DNA of 30,149 bases from Alphaproteobacteria bacterium UBA7314 (lineage in GTDB: Bacteria; Pseudomonadota; Alphaproteobacteria; MPNO01; UBA830), in assembly GCA_002471575.1 (NCBI GenBank), contig DKQG01000032.1:1-30149 (forward strand). The letters run 5' to 3'. The notes beneath the pieces are model-generated. The model was given only the letters and a program-made list of their open reading frames with translations. It had not been told where the DNA came from and searched no databases. Position numbers and translations under genes: made by a program. Every line of letters begins with the position of its first letter. Within the stretch, counting starts at the first letter, position 1. Positions 16,965 to 26,146 of this stretch are shown here, in pieces.

Positions 16965-18362
16965 CTAGTCGTTCTCGGCTGCCGAACCGCTGCCGAGCTT
17001 TTTAAGCATTTCAGACATGCCCGAAAGTTGGTCATTTTTGCGCGCCTTGATGCCGTATTTATCGACAAGAAGTTTTTGCACTTTGAGCATATGACCCATG
17101 TACTCGTTAATGCCCGACGACTGGTCTTTCACATAATTACCTGCAGAATCAATATCTGTTACCTGGCTGGAGTTAGGCATTACCGGTCCAAAACCAATAA
17201 GTCGATTTAACCGCGTTGCGGTATCTCCTAGGTTTTTCCGGCCAGTTTGCATTGCGAGCGCAAAGCCCTTCAGTTCACCCCAATGCTTGATATATTTTCC
17301 GAGAAGCTTTGAGTCGGAGGGGTTTGCCTTGATCGCCTTAAGATCTTTGAAGCAAGAGCCGGCATACTTGAAGGTTGATTCCGCCAAGGTTTTTTCCCAG
17401 TTATCCTCGATCACCCTTGCGTATTTGTTGAGCTGCGCGAGTTGAGCACCTGTTAAAGCTTTACCACCTGCAGATGCGATTAGTTTTCTGCCATCCAGGA
17501 ATGCTTTACCAATTGTCTGTGCGTAGGAAGTCTTCTTTGATTTGTCTGCCCCGGCGGCATAGTAAGCTGGCCCAAAAACCATTTCGTCGTAAAGGTCGAT
17601 CTTGCCGTCGCCGTCCGCGTCAGCAAATCCGACCGCTTCTGGCTTACGCTTCGCAATAGCGTATAGCTGTGAGGGCGACAGTTTCAAACCGTGGGCGGGG
17701 AAACCAAAATACCCAAAAGCTTCATCCCAGCTATGCTCTTTGCCAGTGTAATGCTTACCCTTTTTGTACGGCTTGTTATTTGGTTTGTTGCCGGCTGTCA
17801 TTTTTTCGTCGAGATAATTGTCGACAGCCTGATGGTAAAACACTGCGCCTAATATAAATTTCGATATGAGCTGCGGATAATTGTAGCCGTTAGCCATATC
17901 CACGCCTTTATTGGCGCTCGCTGCCTTCCCGATCCAAAACTTAATTAATTCCGGCCCAGTCATATTATTAGGCATACCGGATACGGTGCCTTTGTATGTT
18001 TTGCCCGCTAGGTTGGGGTTGCTAATTTCTCCAACGGTTTTTTGTTTTACAATAAATGGACCTTTGGAGGATGGGGCCAGGACCTTTCTATTTTTTCCTT
18101 TGCCCTCATAGTAGAGCATCATCTCAGCTTTCAGGGCGGCATTAGGCTTTCCGTTACCTTTGCCCGCAAGTTTTTTGAGTGAGTCGTGTAAAACTTGTCT
18201 GGCTATTTGCCCGGTGTATGCAACGCTGTTTGTTTGAGGGCCCATCCAGCCCTGCAGTGTGACCGGGAACGTTCCATAGACCGCCGCATCGTCAGCGAAC
18301 GCTGGTGCGGCTATTGCTGGCGCGATGGTCATTGCGACGCCTGCGAGTATACCTTTCTTCAT
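16965..18362 (-). CDS. Secreted DUF4856 family protein with an EF-hand-like loop
   Basis: The 465-residue precursor starts at ATG 18360-18362 behind GGAAGGAAG; a longer open frame upstream has no supporting features. A signal peptide covers about residues 1-23 (cleavage AFA/DD). DUF4856 hallmarks are VAYTGQIARQVL (48-59), the QLISKFILGAVFYHQAVD stretch (164-181) and EHSWDEAFGYFG (209-220). An EF-hand-like calcium loop is present at 248-260 (DADGDGKIDLYDE). The protein is Lys-rich and probably periplasmic; no lipobox is seen. DUF4856 has no established function. Here it heads an iron-import cluster, so a role in binding or delivering iron or a cofactor is inferred. The gene is visibly more AT-rich than its neighbours, a sign of transfer. 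Confidence 0.85.
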   Translation of the reverse strand: MKKGILAGVAMTIAPAIAAPAFADDAAVYGTFPVTLQGWMGPQTNSVAYTGQIARQVLHDSLKKLAGKGNGKPNAALKAEMMLYYEGKGKNRKVLAPSSKGPFIVKQKTVGEISNPNLAGKTYKGTVSGMPNNMTGPELIKFWIGKAASANKGVDMANGYNYPQLISKFILGAVFYHQAVDNYLDEKMTAGNKPNNKPYKKGKHYTGKEHSWDEAFGYFGFPAHGLKLSPSQLYAIAKRKPEAVGFADADGDGKIDLYDEMVFGPAYYAAGADKSKKTSYAQTIGKAFLDGRKLIASAGGKALTGAQLAQLNKYARVIEDNWEKTLAESTFKYAGSCFKDLKAIKANPSDSKLLGKYIKHWGELKGFALAMQTGRKNLGDTATRLNRLIGFGPVMPNSSQVTDIDSAGNYVKDQSSGINEYMGHMLKVQKLLVDKYGIKARKNDQLSGMSEMLKKLGSGSAAEND

Positions 18363-18463
18363 GGGGGGTTCTTCCTTCCCTGATAAGCCATTAAAAATCA
18401 AAGACACGCTTTTCCGCGGAAGCCGGAGAGGCGTTAACTCTACTTTTCGAAATTGCGAGTGAG

Positions 18464-18503
18464 TTGCAAATTCAGCACTAAAAATAATGCGAGAGATTTG
18501 CAA
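18464..18503. promoter_or_regulatory. TTGCAAAT inverted pair in the divergent iron-cluster control region
   Basis: TTGCAAAT at 18464-18471 recurs in inverted orientation as ATTTGCAA at 18496-18503. A related TTGCGAGTGAG lies just before, at 18453-18463. The same TTGCAAAT is found again at 19929-19936, next to a Fur-like palindrome. The position, 100-140 bases upstream of the DUF4856 start and about 175 bases upstream of the leader ORF of fbpC, suits an iron-responsive regulator of both transcripts. The regulator is not identified. Confidence 0.4.
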
Positions 18504-18677
18504 TGTCAAACTATACACTGAGTGTGCTAGTTATTTCACCGAACATGCACATATCACGCTTATTGTCGGTGTCGCAGGCACCTCTTTTGCATTTGAGAGA
18601 GGATCGAAGATCTGCCTTGCGTAGGCTTTGGACACGGGTTAAATGTGAATAAGATTTATTTGGAGGAACCTGTATCG
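18504..18677. other. AT-rich leader between the divergent iron genes
   Basis: The space between the DUF4856 start and the leader ORF before fbpC totals 315 bases and holds no gene. It is AT-rich, as expected for divergent promoters. Besides the TTGCAAAT pair, I see TTTGCATTTGAGAGAGG near 18586, another partial match to the same element, and a ribosome binding site GGAGGAA at 18662-18668. Promoter boxes cannot be assigned with confidence. Confidence 0.5.
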
Positions 18678-18731
18678 ATGGCGGGTAGATCGAAGCCCTT
18701 CAAGGCGTATGCGGGTAAAGCGTTATGCTGA
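18678..18731 (+). CDS. 17-residue leader ORF overlapping the fbpC start
   Basis: ATG 18678-18680 is preceded by GGAGGAA at 18662-18668 with 9-base spacing, by far the best ribosome binding site in this region. The frame runs 17 codons (MAGRSKPFKAYAGKALC) and its TGA at 18729-18731 overlaps the fbpC ATG at 18725 in ATGCTGA. fbpC itself has an in-frame stop 9 bases before its ATG and only a weak binding site, so it must start there. The arrangement predicts that fbpC translation depends on ribosomes finishing the leader. The peptide resembles no family I know. Confidence 0.6.
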   Translation: MAGRSKPFKAYAGKALC

Positions 18732-19774
18732 AATTAAAAGACGTATCCCTTCGTTACGGCAAAAATACCGTCGTACGCGACGTCTCGTTTGACGTTCGGG
18801 ACGGGGAGATGCTCTGTCTGCTGGGCCCGTCCGGGTGTGGTAAGACCTCGTTACTGAGGCTGATCGCCGGGCTGGAGCGGCCCCTCGCCGGGACAATAAG
18901 TATCAACCAGCGGACGGTTGCATCGACTGAAGAGATCGTTCCGCCGCACAAGCGCGATGTCGGACTGCTTTTCCAGGATTTTGCTCTCTTTCCCCACCTT
19001 ACGGTTGCCGAAAACATCCGCTATGGACTTGCGAAGATAGATCGGCGTGAAGCCGGGAGCCGCGTCGCCGAATTGCTGCGTCAGATACAGCTGGAGCAGC
19101 ATACGGATAAGTATCCCCACATGCTTTCTGGGGGCGAGCAACAGCGGGTCGCGCTGGCTCGGGCACTGGCACCGCGCCCAAATGTGCTGCTGCTTGACGA
19201 GCCTTTCTCTGGCCTGGACACAATGTTGCGCGAGCAGATGGGTGAGGAAATGGCGCTAACCCTGAAGGAACTGGGTGTCACCTCCATAATGGTGACACAC
19301 GATCCGGAGGAAGCGCTCACGCTGGCCGATCGCATCGTTCTGATGAATGACGGCGAGGTCATTCAGACCGGAACGCCCGATGAACTGTTTCAGTCGCCAT
19401 CGAATGTATTCTCGGCCCGGTTTTTCGGCCGGATCAACGAGATTGATGGAGTTGTCGACGGCAGTACCGTCAAAACCGATCTCGGTCGATTCCGGAATCC
19501 TGCGCTGACCGACGGATCCGAGGTAAAGGTATTGCTGAGACCGGAGGCACTGAAGATCTCATCCGGTCCGGATGGCCGGCGGCCAGAAAGCGAGTTGTTA
19601 GTTTGCGGCGTCCAGTATGCCGGCAATTCTAGCTTGATCCGCCTCGGTCTTGGCGAGTGGCCGCAGCCGCACACCCATGTTGAGCTGCGGCATCCGGATA
19701 CAGCGTCCTTCGGACTGGGAGAAAAAGTCTGGATCGAGTTTGATCCCGATGAGGCATTCGTCTTCAAAAAATAG
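18725..19774 (+). CDS. fbpC: Ferric iron ABC transporter ATP-binding protein FbpC
   Basis: ATPase of the ferric importer, partner of FbpA and FbpB encoded on the opposite strand 2.8 kb away. The 349-residue protein has Walker A GPSGCGKT (34-41), the Q-loop FQDFALFPHLTV, signature LSGGEQQRVALARALAP, Walker B NVLLLDEPFSGLD and the switch histidine in MVTHDPEEAL. A C-terminal TOBE-type domain of about 110 residues includes VKVLLRPEALKI, as in FbpC/PotA-like subunits. Length is normal. Translation is probably coupled to the 17-codon leader ORF. The split from fbpAB is unusual, since these genes are normally in one fbpABC operon. Confidence 0.94.
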   Translation: MLKLKDVSLRYGKNTVVRDVSFDVRDGEMLCLLGPSGCGKTSLLRLIAGLERPLAGTISINQRTVASTEEIVPPHKRDVGLLFQDFALFPHLTVAENIRYGLAKIDRREAGSRVAELLRQIQLEQHTDKYPHMLSGGEQQRVALARALAPRPNVLLLDEPFSGLDTMLREQMGEEMALTLKELGVTSIMVTHDPEEALTLADRIVLMNDGEVIQTGTPDELFQSPSNVFSARFFGRINEIDGVVDGSTVKTDLGRFRNPALTDGSEVKVLLRPEALKISSGPDGRRPESELLVCGVQYAGNSSLIRLGLGEWPQPHTHVELRHPDTASFGLGEKVWIEFDPDEAFVFKK

Positions 19775-19933
19775 AACGGACGCAGCTAGGGCATAGGCTT
19801 GCTCTGCTGATACAGATTTGGAACCGGATCCGGCGTACCTAGCAAAGACCATTCCTTCGATCTCCCGTGACCTGGCAATAGCACGCAGTCAGCTGCATTG
19901 GCTATTCGGCATCAGCACGCAATAAGTATTGCA

Positions 19934-19952
19934 AATAAGAATTAATCTCATT
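19934..19952. promoter_or_regulatory. Fur-like palindrome upstream of the PadR-like gene
   Basis: AATAAGAAT 19934-19942, one central T, and AATCTCATT 19944-19952 form a 19-base 9-1-9 inverted repeat with 7 of 9 positions complementary. It resembles the classical ferric-uptake-regulator box (AATGAGAAT-type half sites). TTGCAAAT overlaps its left edge (19929-19936). It sits 58 bases before the next ATG. Matching is by eye, without a scored matrix. Confidence 0.45.
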
Positions 19953-20009
19953 ATGAATTTCGTGATTGTCTGAGCACACTAAGTTATCGAACCGATAGGA
20001 AATTCACCC

Positions 20010-20630
20010 ATGCCGAACTCTTCACAATCCAATCAGCCACCTGATCTCGCCGTATTACCCAGGCGTGATTCGACGTCAGTCCGGCACCTTGACGCTGATG
20101 CTGCGCTGGAACTGGCGCTCTACGGCGCCACGGCGTGCCGCATGACGTCCCTGAACCGTCTCATCGATACTGTATGGTGCCTAACCGGCGGTGGCTGGCG
20201 TCCGCCCAAGGAAATCATCGCCCAAGGCCTGCGTGCCGCATCCGCCGAGGGAAAGATCCTCGCCACCGAAAGCTGGATCCGATCGATCCCGTTTTTCTAC
20301 ACGCTGACGCCGAAAGGCGCCAAAGAGTTTCGCCGTCTGATGGCGCAGCCTCTCCCAGACTGGGACGACCCAATTTCGCGTGCCGCCGCTACGATCAAAT
20401 TCGGTTTGCTCGACATGACGGAACAGGAGGATCTGCCTGCCGTAATTGCAGATCTCAAACGATTTTATCTCGACGTTCGCCGGGGATTGCTGGAGCGGAG
20501 TGAAAATCTCGCCCATGATCGACCCTTCCTGCAGGCGGCAATGGCGGACCGGTTGGCTTGGGTGGACCAGCGGTTGCACGCACTCGCTGGGTGTACGGGA
20601 TGCCAGAACCGCGTGAGGGTCCTTCACTGA
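20010..20630 (+). CDS. PadR-like winged-helix transcriptional regulator
   Basis: The 206-residue protein has the layout of PadR-family regulators. After a disordered N-terminus of about 30 residues comes a winged-helix region (about 30-110) ending in the wing FFYTLTPKGAKEFRRLM, where the LTPKG turn is typical. A DP....IKFGLLDM segment marks the change to the C-terminal helical dimerisation part, with LDVRRGLLERSE and a final helix ADRLAWVDQRL. Similarity is by pattern only; another MarR/PadR-like branch is possible. The ATG is preceded by AGGAAA. It follows fbpC after 235 bases containing a Fur-like palindrome, so it may be iron-controlled or may control the cluster (inference). A terminator follows. 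Confidence 0.6.
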   Translation: MPNSSQSNQPPDLAVLPRRDSTSVRHLDADAALELALYGATACRMTSLNRLIDTVWCLTGGGWRPPKEIIAQGLRAASAEGKILATESWIRSIPFFYTLTPKGAKEFRRLMAQPLPDWDDPISRAAATIKFGLLDMTEQEDLPAVIADLKRFYLDVRRGLLERSENLAHDRPFLQAAMADRLAWVDQRLHALAGCTGCQNRVRVLH

Positions 20631-20648
20631 AGCGAGGCAAGGAAGAAC

Positions 20649-20681
20649 AATAAAGGCCGGAGTAAGACGCCAGCCTTTATT
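20649..20681. terminator. Bidirectional intrinsic terminator between the PadR-like gene and pckA
   Basis: AATAAAGGC 20649-20657 and GCCTTTATT 20673-20681 are exact complements with a 15-base loop. A/T-rich outer pairs give a T-rich tail in both directions, as expected between convergent genes. Confidence 0.8.
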
Positions 20682-20702
20682 TGTGTTCGGTTCGAAACAG
20701 CC

Positions 20703-22307
<1,605 letters not shown>

Positions 22308-22461
22308 GTTTACCTCCTGAGCGTAACAGACAATCTACGCGGCGAATTTTGCGACCCCGCATTCTCTGCAAATTGCCTTGTTATTCGTGAGTTTGAGTCT
22401 TTCGCAACATACCCTCGACGAAGCGGGAGTCAAACGCGAATGAGTCGGTTTTTCGCGATTT

Positions 22462-23205
22462 TTAACTCGTCGCTGTCGCGCGGGCCGCCTTAACCAATCG
22501 GACCAGTGCCGAGCGCGCCGATTCAGCGTTATCGGCGAGTTTTTCAAAGTCGACGCGCGCCACAGCTCCACCATTGCGAAGGTCGCATCCCTCGGGGTCG
22601 ACGCCGGTCATTATCCAGTCGCCTTCGTCCAGCCCCAACAGCGATGTCGCATAGAGGCCTACCGCGTCGGCATGATCCTCGTTCATATGCGTGACGATGT
22701 CGTTTTCGGCCTCCGCCAGATCTTCGAAGCCGAACGTATCGAAAAGCAGGTCGGCGGGATCGACCCAGTGGATGACGCCGAAACCAGCGACGATATGGGC
22801 GCGTTCCACCGACATTTCGTATAGATTGAAATCGGCGAAGCCTGCGAACATCTTGCTTTCCGGGTGGCGCGCCGTGTAGCGCACGAATAACGCAGCGTCG
22901 TCCGTTTTGGTCAGAGTGCCGAGCACCGTCACCCGTGTGCCGGTCAGCGGGCTATCGAGGCCGGCGGTGCCGTCGAACAACAGCGAGGCCCGGTTGTCGT
23001 GACCAAGATTGGTGGTGTGTTCGGCGAGATCGGATATCAGCAGCAGGGGTCGAGCAGCCTGGTCGCAGGCAGCCATGACCAGCGACCCGTAGGGCCAGCC
23101 GCTATCGGGCATGGCGGTCGATAGCACGGCGCGGTCGCAACTGCGCATCAGGCGCCGAGAGAGGGTTTCAGGGGCAGTCTGGGCGTTTACGTCGGTCTCG
23201 TTCAT
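22462..23205 (-). CDS. HugZ-like haem-utilisation protein (PNPOx-like split barrel plus DUF2470)
   Basis: The 247-residue protein has two domains. The N-terminal part (about 12-150) is a pyridoxamine-phosphate-oxidase-like split barrel, with RAVLSTAMPDSGWPYGSLV and LGHDNRASLLFDG. The C-terminal part (about 165-240) is DUF2470, recognised by VTHMNEDHADAVGLYA and the following GVDPEGCDLR. This combination is that of the HugZ/HutZ family, whose characterised members bind or degrade haem; many alphaproteobacterial relatives are untested, so haem oxygenase activity is inference. It is upstream of pckA on the same strand with a 154-base gap, and divergent from the rhodanese gene. Confidence 0.85.
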   Translation of the reverse strand: MNETDVNAQTAPETLSRRLMRSCDRAVLSTAMPDSGWPYGSLVMAACDQAARPLLLISDLAEHTTNLGHDNRASLLFDGTAGLDSPLTGTRVTVLGTLTKTDDAALFVRYTARHPESKMFAGFADFNLYEMSVERAHIVAGFGVIHWVDPADLLFDTFGFEDLAEAENDIVTHMNEDHADAVGLYATSLLGLDEGDWIMTGVDPEGCDLRNGGAVARVDFEKLADNAESARSALVRLVKAARATATS

Positions 23206-23258
23206 GGTCTCGGGTCCGCTGTGCTGCGATTAACTTCACTTGAAGCTGTTGGAAACAT

Positions 23259-23280
23259 GCCCCATTTCCGCCCCATTTCG
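23259..23280. repeat. Tandem 11-base repeat between the divergent hugZ-like and rhodanese genes
   Basis: GCCCCATTTCC 23259-23269 is followed directly by GCCCCATTTCG 23270-23280. A small palindrome, CTTCACTTGAAG, lies just upstream at 23235-23246. The whole 112-base gap is AT-rich toward the rhodanese start and must hold promoters for both genes. The repeat may be a regulator site on one helix face. Confidence 0.4.
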
Positions 23281-23317
23281 TATGTAAATTTTAATTTCCA
23301 AAAATCGGGGCGAAAAA

Positions 23318-23740
23318 ATGTCTGCCCGGCTGACCACATCAACTCTTTTCGTTTTCGCGTCGTCTCGGGCGATGGCCCGAACGATCGTCTCTGCATCGGG
23401 GGCGGCGAAAACCATGGCCGACGGAAAAACAACCATCTTCGACGTGCGCTCCTTCCGTGAATGTTGCCAGACCGGTATCGCAATGGGCTTAGCCACCGTC
23501 ACTATCCAAGATACCGACGGGAAAAAGGCATTTATTTACGAGATGATCAAAATCGCTGGCGGTAATAAATTAAAACCGGCCGCCCTTATCTGTGCTGCAG
23601 GCGTCCAGTCCGCGCGGGCCCTGAAAATCCTCGCCGCCAAAGGTTTCACAAATATCCAGAACATATCTGAAGGTATGCTTTGCCGAACCGATGCCGGACC
23701 CGGCTGGCTGAAGCCCAGCCTTCACGTATCATCCCCGTAA
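23318..23740 (+). CDS. Rhodanese-like sulfurtransferase domain protein
   Basis: Single rhodanese domain, 140 residues. The fold markers are TIFDVRSFRECCQTG (about 39-53), LKPAALICAAGVQSARAL with the catalytic Cys in the CAAGVQS loop, and the last strand FTNIQNISEGM followed by GPGWLKPSL. The loop keeps Cys and the closing Ser but has Gln where Arg is usual, so activity or substrate may differ. Relatives often carry a signal peptide; the 30-residue N-terminus here is not convincing as one, and an ATG at the inner MADGKTT is an alternative start. The end is 21 bases before chvI, so it is probably co-transcribed with the two-component genes. Confidence 0.8.
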   Translation: MSARLTTSTLFVFASSRAMARTIVSASGAAKTMADGKTTIFDVRSFRECCQTGIAMGLATVTIQDTDGKKAFIYEMIKIAGGNKLKPAALICAAGVQSARALKILAAKGFTNIQNISEGMLCRTDAGPGWLKPSLHVSSP

Positions 23741-23761
23741 TTTTCAATCCGGAGTGCTAGT

Positions 23762-24508
23762 ATGACCACCATGACCGACACGCTTTGCAGATCAGCCGGC
23801 ACTGAACAACCCGCGACGATTGCGCTGGTCGACGACGACCGGAATATCCTGGCCTCGGTGTCGATGACGCTTGAAGCCGAGGGGTTCGAGGTCCGCACCT
23901 ATGTCGACGGCGATTCGGCGCTGCGCGGCCTGTCCGCCCGTCCGGCGGATCTGGCAATCCTCGACATCAAGATGCCGCGGATGGACGGGATGGAGCTGCT
24001 GAGCCGTCTCCGCCGCCAATCGAAAATGCCGGTCATTTTCCTCACGTCAAAAGACGACGAGGTCGACGAGATTCTAGGACTCCGGATGGGTGCCGACGAT
24101 TACATAAAAAAGCCGTTCTCGCAGCGTCTGCTGATCGAACGTATCCGCACGTTGCTCCGGCGGCACAGCAATCGCGCCGACGAGGATGAGCTGGTCGAGT
24201 CCGAGCCCCCCATCGTGCGTGGCGCCCTGCGGCTCGACCTCGACCGTTTCAGTTGTACTTGGCAAAAGAAACCCGTTGATCTTACTGTAACGGAATTCCT
24301 GATCCTGAAGGCGCTCGCGCAGCACCCCGGACACGTTAAATCGCGCGATCAGCTTATGGACGCTGCTTATGGCGAATCCATCTATGTCGACGACAGAACC
24401 ATCGACAGCCACATCAAGCGCCTGCGCAAAAAATTCCGCGCCGTCGATGACGAATTCGGCGAGATCGAGACTATGTACGGTATCGGTTACCGGTACCGCG
24501 AGAGCTGA
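23762..24508 (+). CDS. chvI: Two-component response regulator ChvI
   Basis: OmpR-type DNA-binding regulator that with ChvG controls envelope and acid responses in alphaproteobacteria (ExoS/ChvI in Sinorhizobium). The 248-residue protein has a receiver domain at about 18-130, with the acidic pocket LVDDD, phospho-acceptor Asp68 in AILDIKMPRMDG, and the KKPF loop. The winged-helix domain at about 150-246 ends with the typical YVDDRTIDSHIKRLRKKFR and MYGIGYRYRES. The ATG at 23762 has GGAG 8 bases upstream. A second ATG three codons later is possible. It is followed by chvG after 30 bases. Confidence 0.95.
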   Translation: MTTMTDTLCRSAGTEQPATIALVDDDRNILASVSMTLEAEGFEVRTYVDGDSALRGLSARPADLAILDIKMPRMDGMELLSRLRRQSKMPVIFLTSKDDEVDEILGLRMGADDYIKKPFSQRLLIERIRTLLRRHSNRADEDELVESEPPIVRGALRLDLDRFSCTWQKKPVDLTVTEFLILKALAQHPGHVKSRDQLMDAAYGESIYVDDRTIDSHIKRLRKKFRAVDDEFGEIETMYGIGYRYRES

Positions 24509-24538
24509 CACCGGAAATTATAGCGCCAGGTTGCGGCT

Positions 24539-26146
24539 ATGACGTTCCGGCTGTTCTCGCCGCTGACGCGGCGTATTCTCACCGTCAATATCGCGCCGCT
24601 CGCCATCCTGGTGATCGGCGTTCTGTATCTTGATGAATATCGTGACGGACTGCTCGAGGCCGATCTGGCCGCGCTTGAAACCCAGTCCGAAATCTTTGCC
24701 GGTGCGCTGGGCGAAGGGGCGATCGGCACCCGGCTCAACGGCTCGCAGTTCATTCTGCCTGCTGTCGCGCGCCCGATGCTTCGGCGGTTGACGTCACCGA
24801 CGCGCACCCGAGCGCTGGTTTTCGGTGCCGACGGAAAGGAGATCGCTGACAGCCTCTTTCTTGCCGGGCAGGGCGGTGCAGTCCAGGTTGTGCCGCTGCC
24901 CATGCCGGGCGCAGCGGTCGAGTCCGGATCTTTTCTGAACAACGTCTACGACACGCTTCTTTCGCTGTTGCCGGCACGACACCGGGCGCGGCCTTTCCCT
25001 GAGTCCGCGCCGCTGGATGTCGCGCAGTTGCCGGTCCTATCCGCGGCGCTGGCCGGCAATGCGGGTACGGATCGGTGGTCGCTGCCGAACGGCGGAGTCA
25101 AACTGGGTGCGGCTGTCCCCGTACAGCGGTTCAAGCAGGTTCTGGGAGCCGTTCTGCTGACAGCGGATTCGGATGAAATTGATGCAGCCGTGCGCGATGT
25201 CCGGTTCGACATTCTGAAGGTGTTCGGTATCGTGCTGGGTGTGACGATACTGCTCTCGCTCTATCTGGCCGGCACCATCGCGCGGCCGGTCCGCCGGTTG
25301 GCAGCGGCTGCCGACACCGTACGTCGAGGGCATGGCGAAGCGGGGACGATTCCGGATTTTACGCGCCGCCGCGACGAGATCGGTGATCTGTCGGAAGCGT
25401 TACACGACATGACGGAATCCCTCTGGCAGCGGATCGAGGCGAATGAGAGTTTCGCCGCCGACGTAGCCCACGAGATCAAAAACCCATTGACGTCTCTGCG
25501 CAGTGCGGTCGAGACAGTGTCCCGGGTGCGAGATCCGGATAAACAATCCGCTCTGATGGACATCATCCAGGATGACGTCAAACGGCTGGACCGCTTGATC
25601 AGCGACATCTCGGACGCATCCCGTCTCGATGCGGAACTGGCGCGCGGTCAGATGGAAAGCGTCGATTTGGGCAAGCTGTTGGCGGCGTTGGTGCAGGCGC
25701 ATAGGACCGCCGCCGAGGGACGGACCGGCGATGCCCAAAGTGCGGCGATCGTTTTCAGCGGACAACAGGCCGGCTGCATCGTGCGGGGGATCGAAGGCCG
25801 GCTGGTACAGGTGTTTCAGAATCTGATCAGCAACGCCCGTTCCTTTACACCGCTCGGCGAACAAATCGTCCTTGCCGTCAGGCGCGACGGCAGAGACGTT
25901 GTCGTCACGGTCGAAGATCGCGGCCCGGGCATCCCCGTCGAAAGTCTCGATTCGATCTTCGAGCGCTTTTATTCCGAACGGCCCGAAGGTGAGAGTTTCG
26001 GCAGGCATTCGGGTCTTGGGCTCAGCATTTCGCGCCAGATCGTAGAAGCCCATGGCGGCACCATCCACGCCGAAAACGTTCAAGATAACGATGGCCGCCG
26101 TATCGGTGCCAGGTTTGTAGTGCGGCTAACAGCGGCGTCGGCATGA
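24539..26146 (+). CDS. chvG: Two-component sensor histidine kinase ChvG
   Basis: Membrane sensor kinase, 535 residues, partner of ChvI. Layout: membrane segment at about 14-32, periplasmic sensor region to about 225, second membrane segment 226-246, HAMP linker (RPVRRLAAAADTVRRG), phospho-acceptor His311 in VAHEIKNPLTSLRSAVE, and an ATPase domain with NLISNARSF, the VEDRGPGIP box and HSGLGLSISRQIVEAHGG. All catalytic boxes are present. In known ChvG/ExoS systems the periplasmic protein ExoR inhibits the sensor; no exoR is visible here. Its stop overlaps the hprK start as ATGA. Confidence 0.95.
   Translation: MTFRLFSPLTRRILTVNIAPLAILVIGVLYLDEYRDGLLEADLAALETQSEIFAGALGEGAIGTRLNGSQFILPAVARPMLRRLTSPTRTRALVFGADGKEIADSLFLAGQGGAVQVVPLPMPGAAVESGSFLNNVYDTLLSLLPARHRARPFPESAPLDVAQLPVLSAALAGNAGTDRWSLPNGGVKLGAAVPVQRFKQVLGAVLLTADSDEIDAAVRDVRFDILKVFGIVLGVTILLSLYLAGTIARPVRRLAAAADTVRRGHGEAGTIPDFTRRRDEIGDLSEALHDMTESLWQRIEANESFAADVAHEIKNPLTSLRSAVETVSRVRDPDKQSALMDIIQDDVKRLDRLISDISDASRLDAELARGQMESVDLGKLLAALVQAHRTAAEGRTGDAQSAAIVFSGQQAGCIVRGIEGRLVQVFQNLISNARSFTPLGEQIVLAVRRDGRDVVVTVEDRGPGIPVESLDSIFERFYSERPEGESFGRHSGLGLSISRQIVEAHGGTIHAENVQDNDGRRIGARFVVRLTAASA

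Noticed and set aside
18363..18518. N-terminal extension of the DUF4856 protein by 52 residues
   Set aside because: The extension hides the signal peptide, and GGAAGGAAG directly precedes the ATG at 18362.
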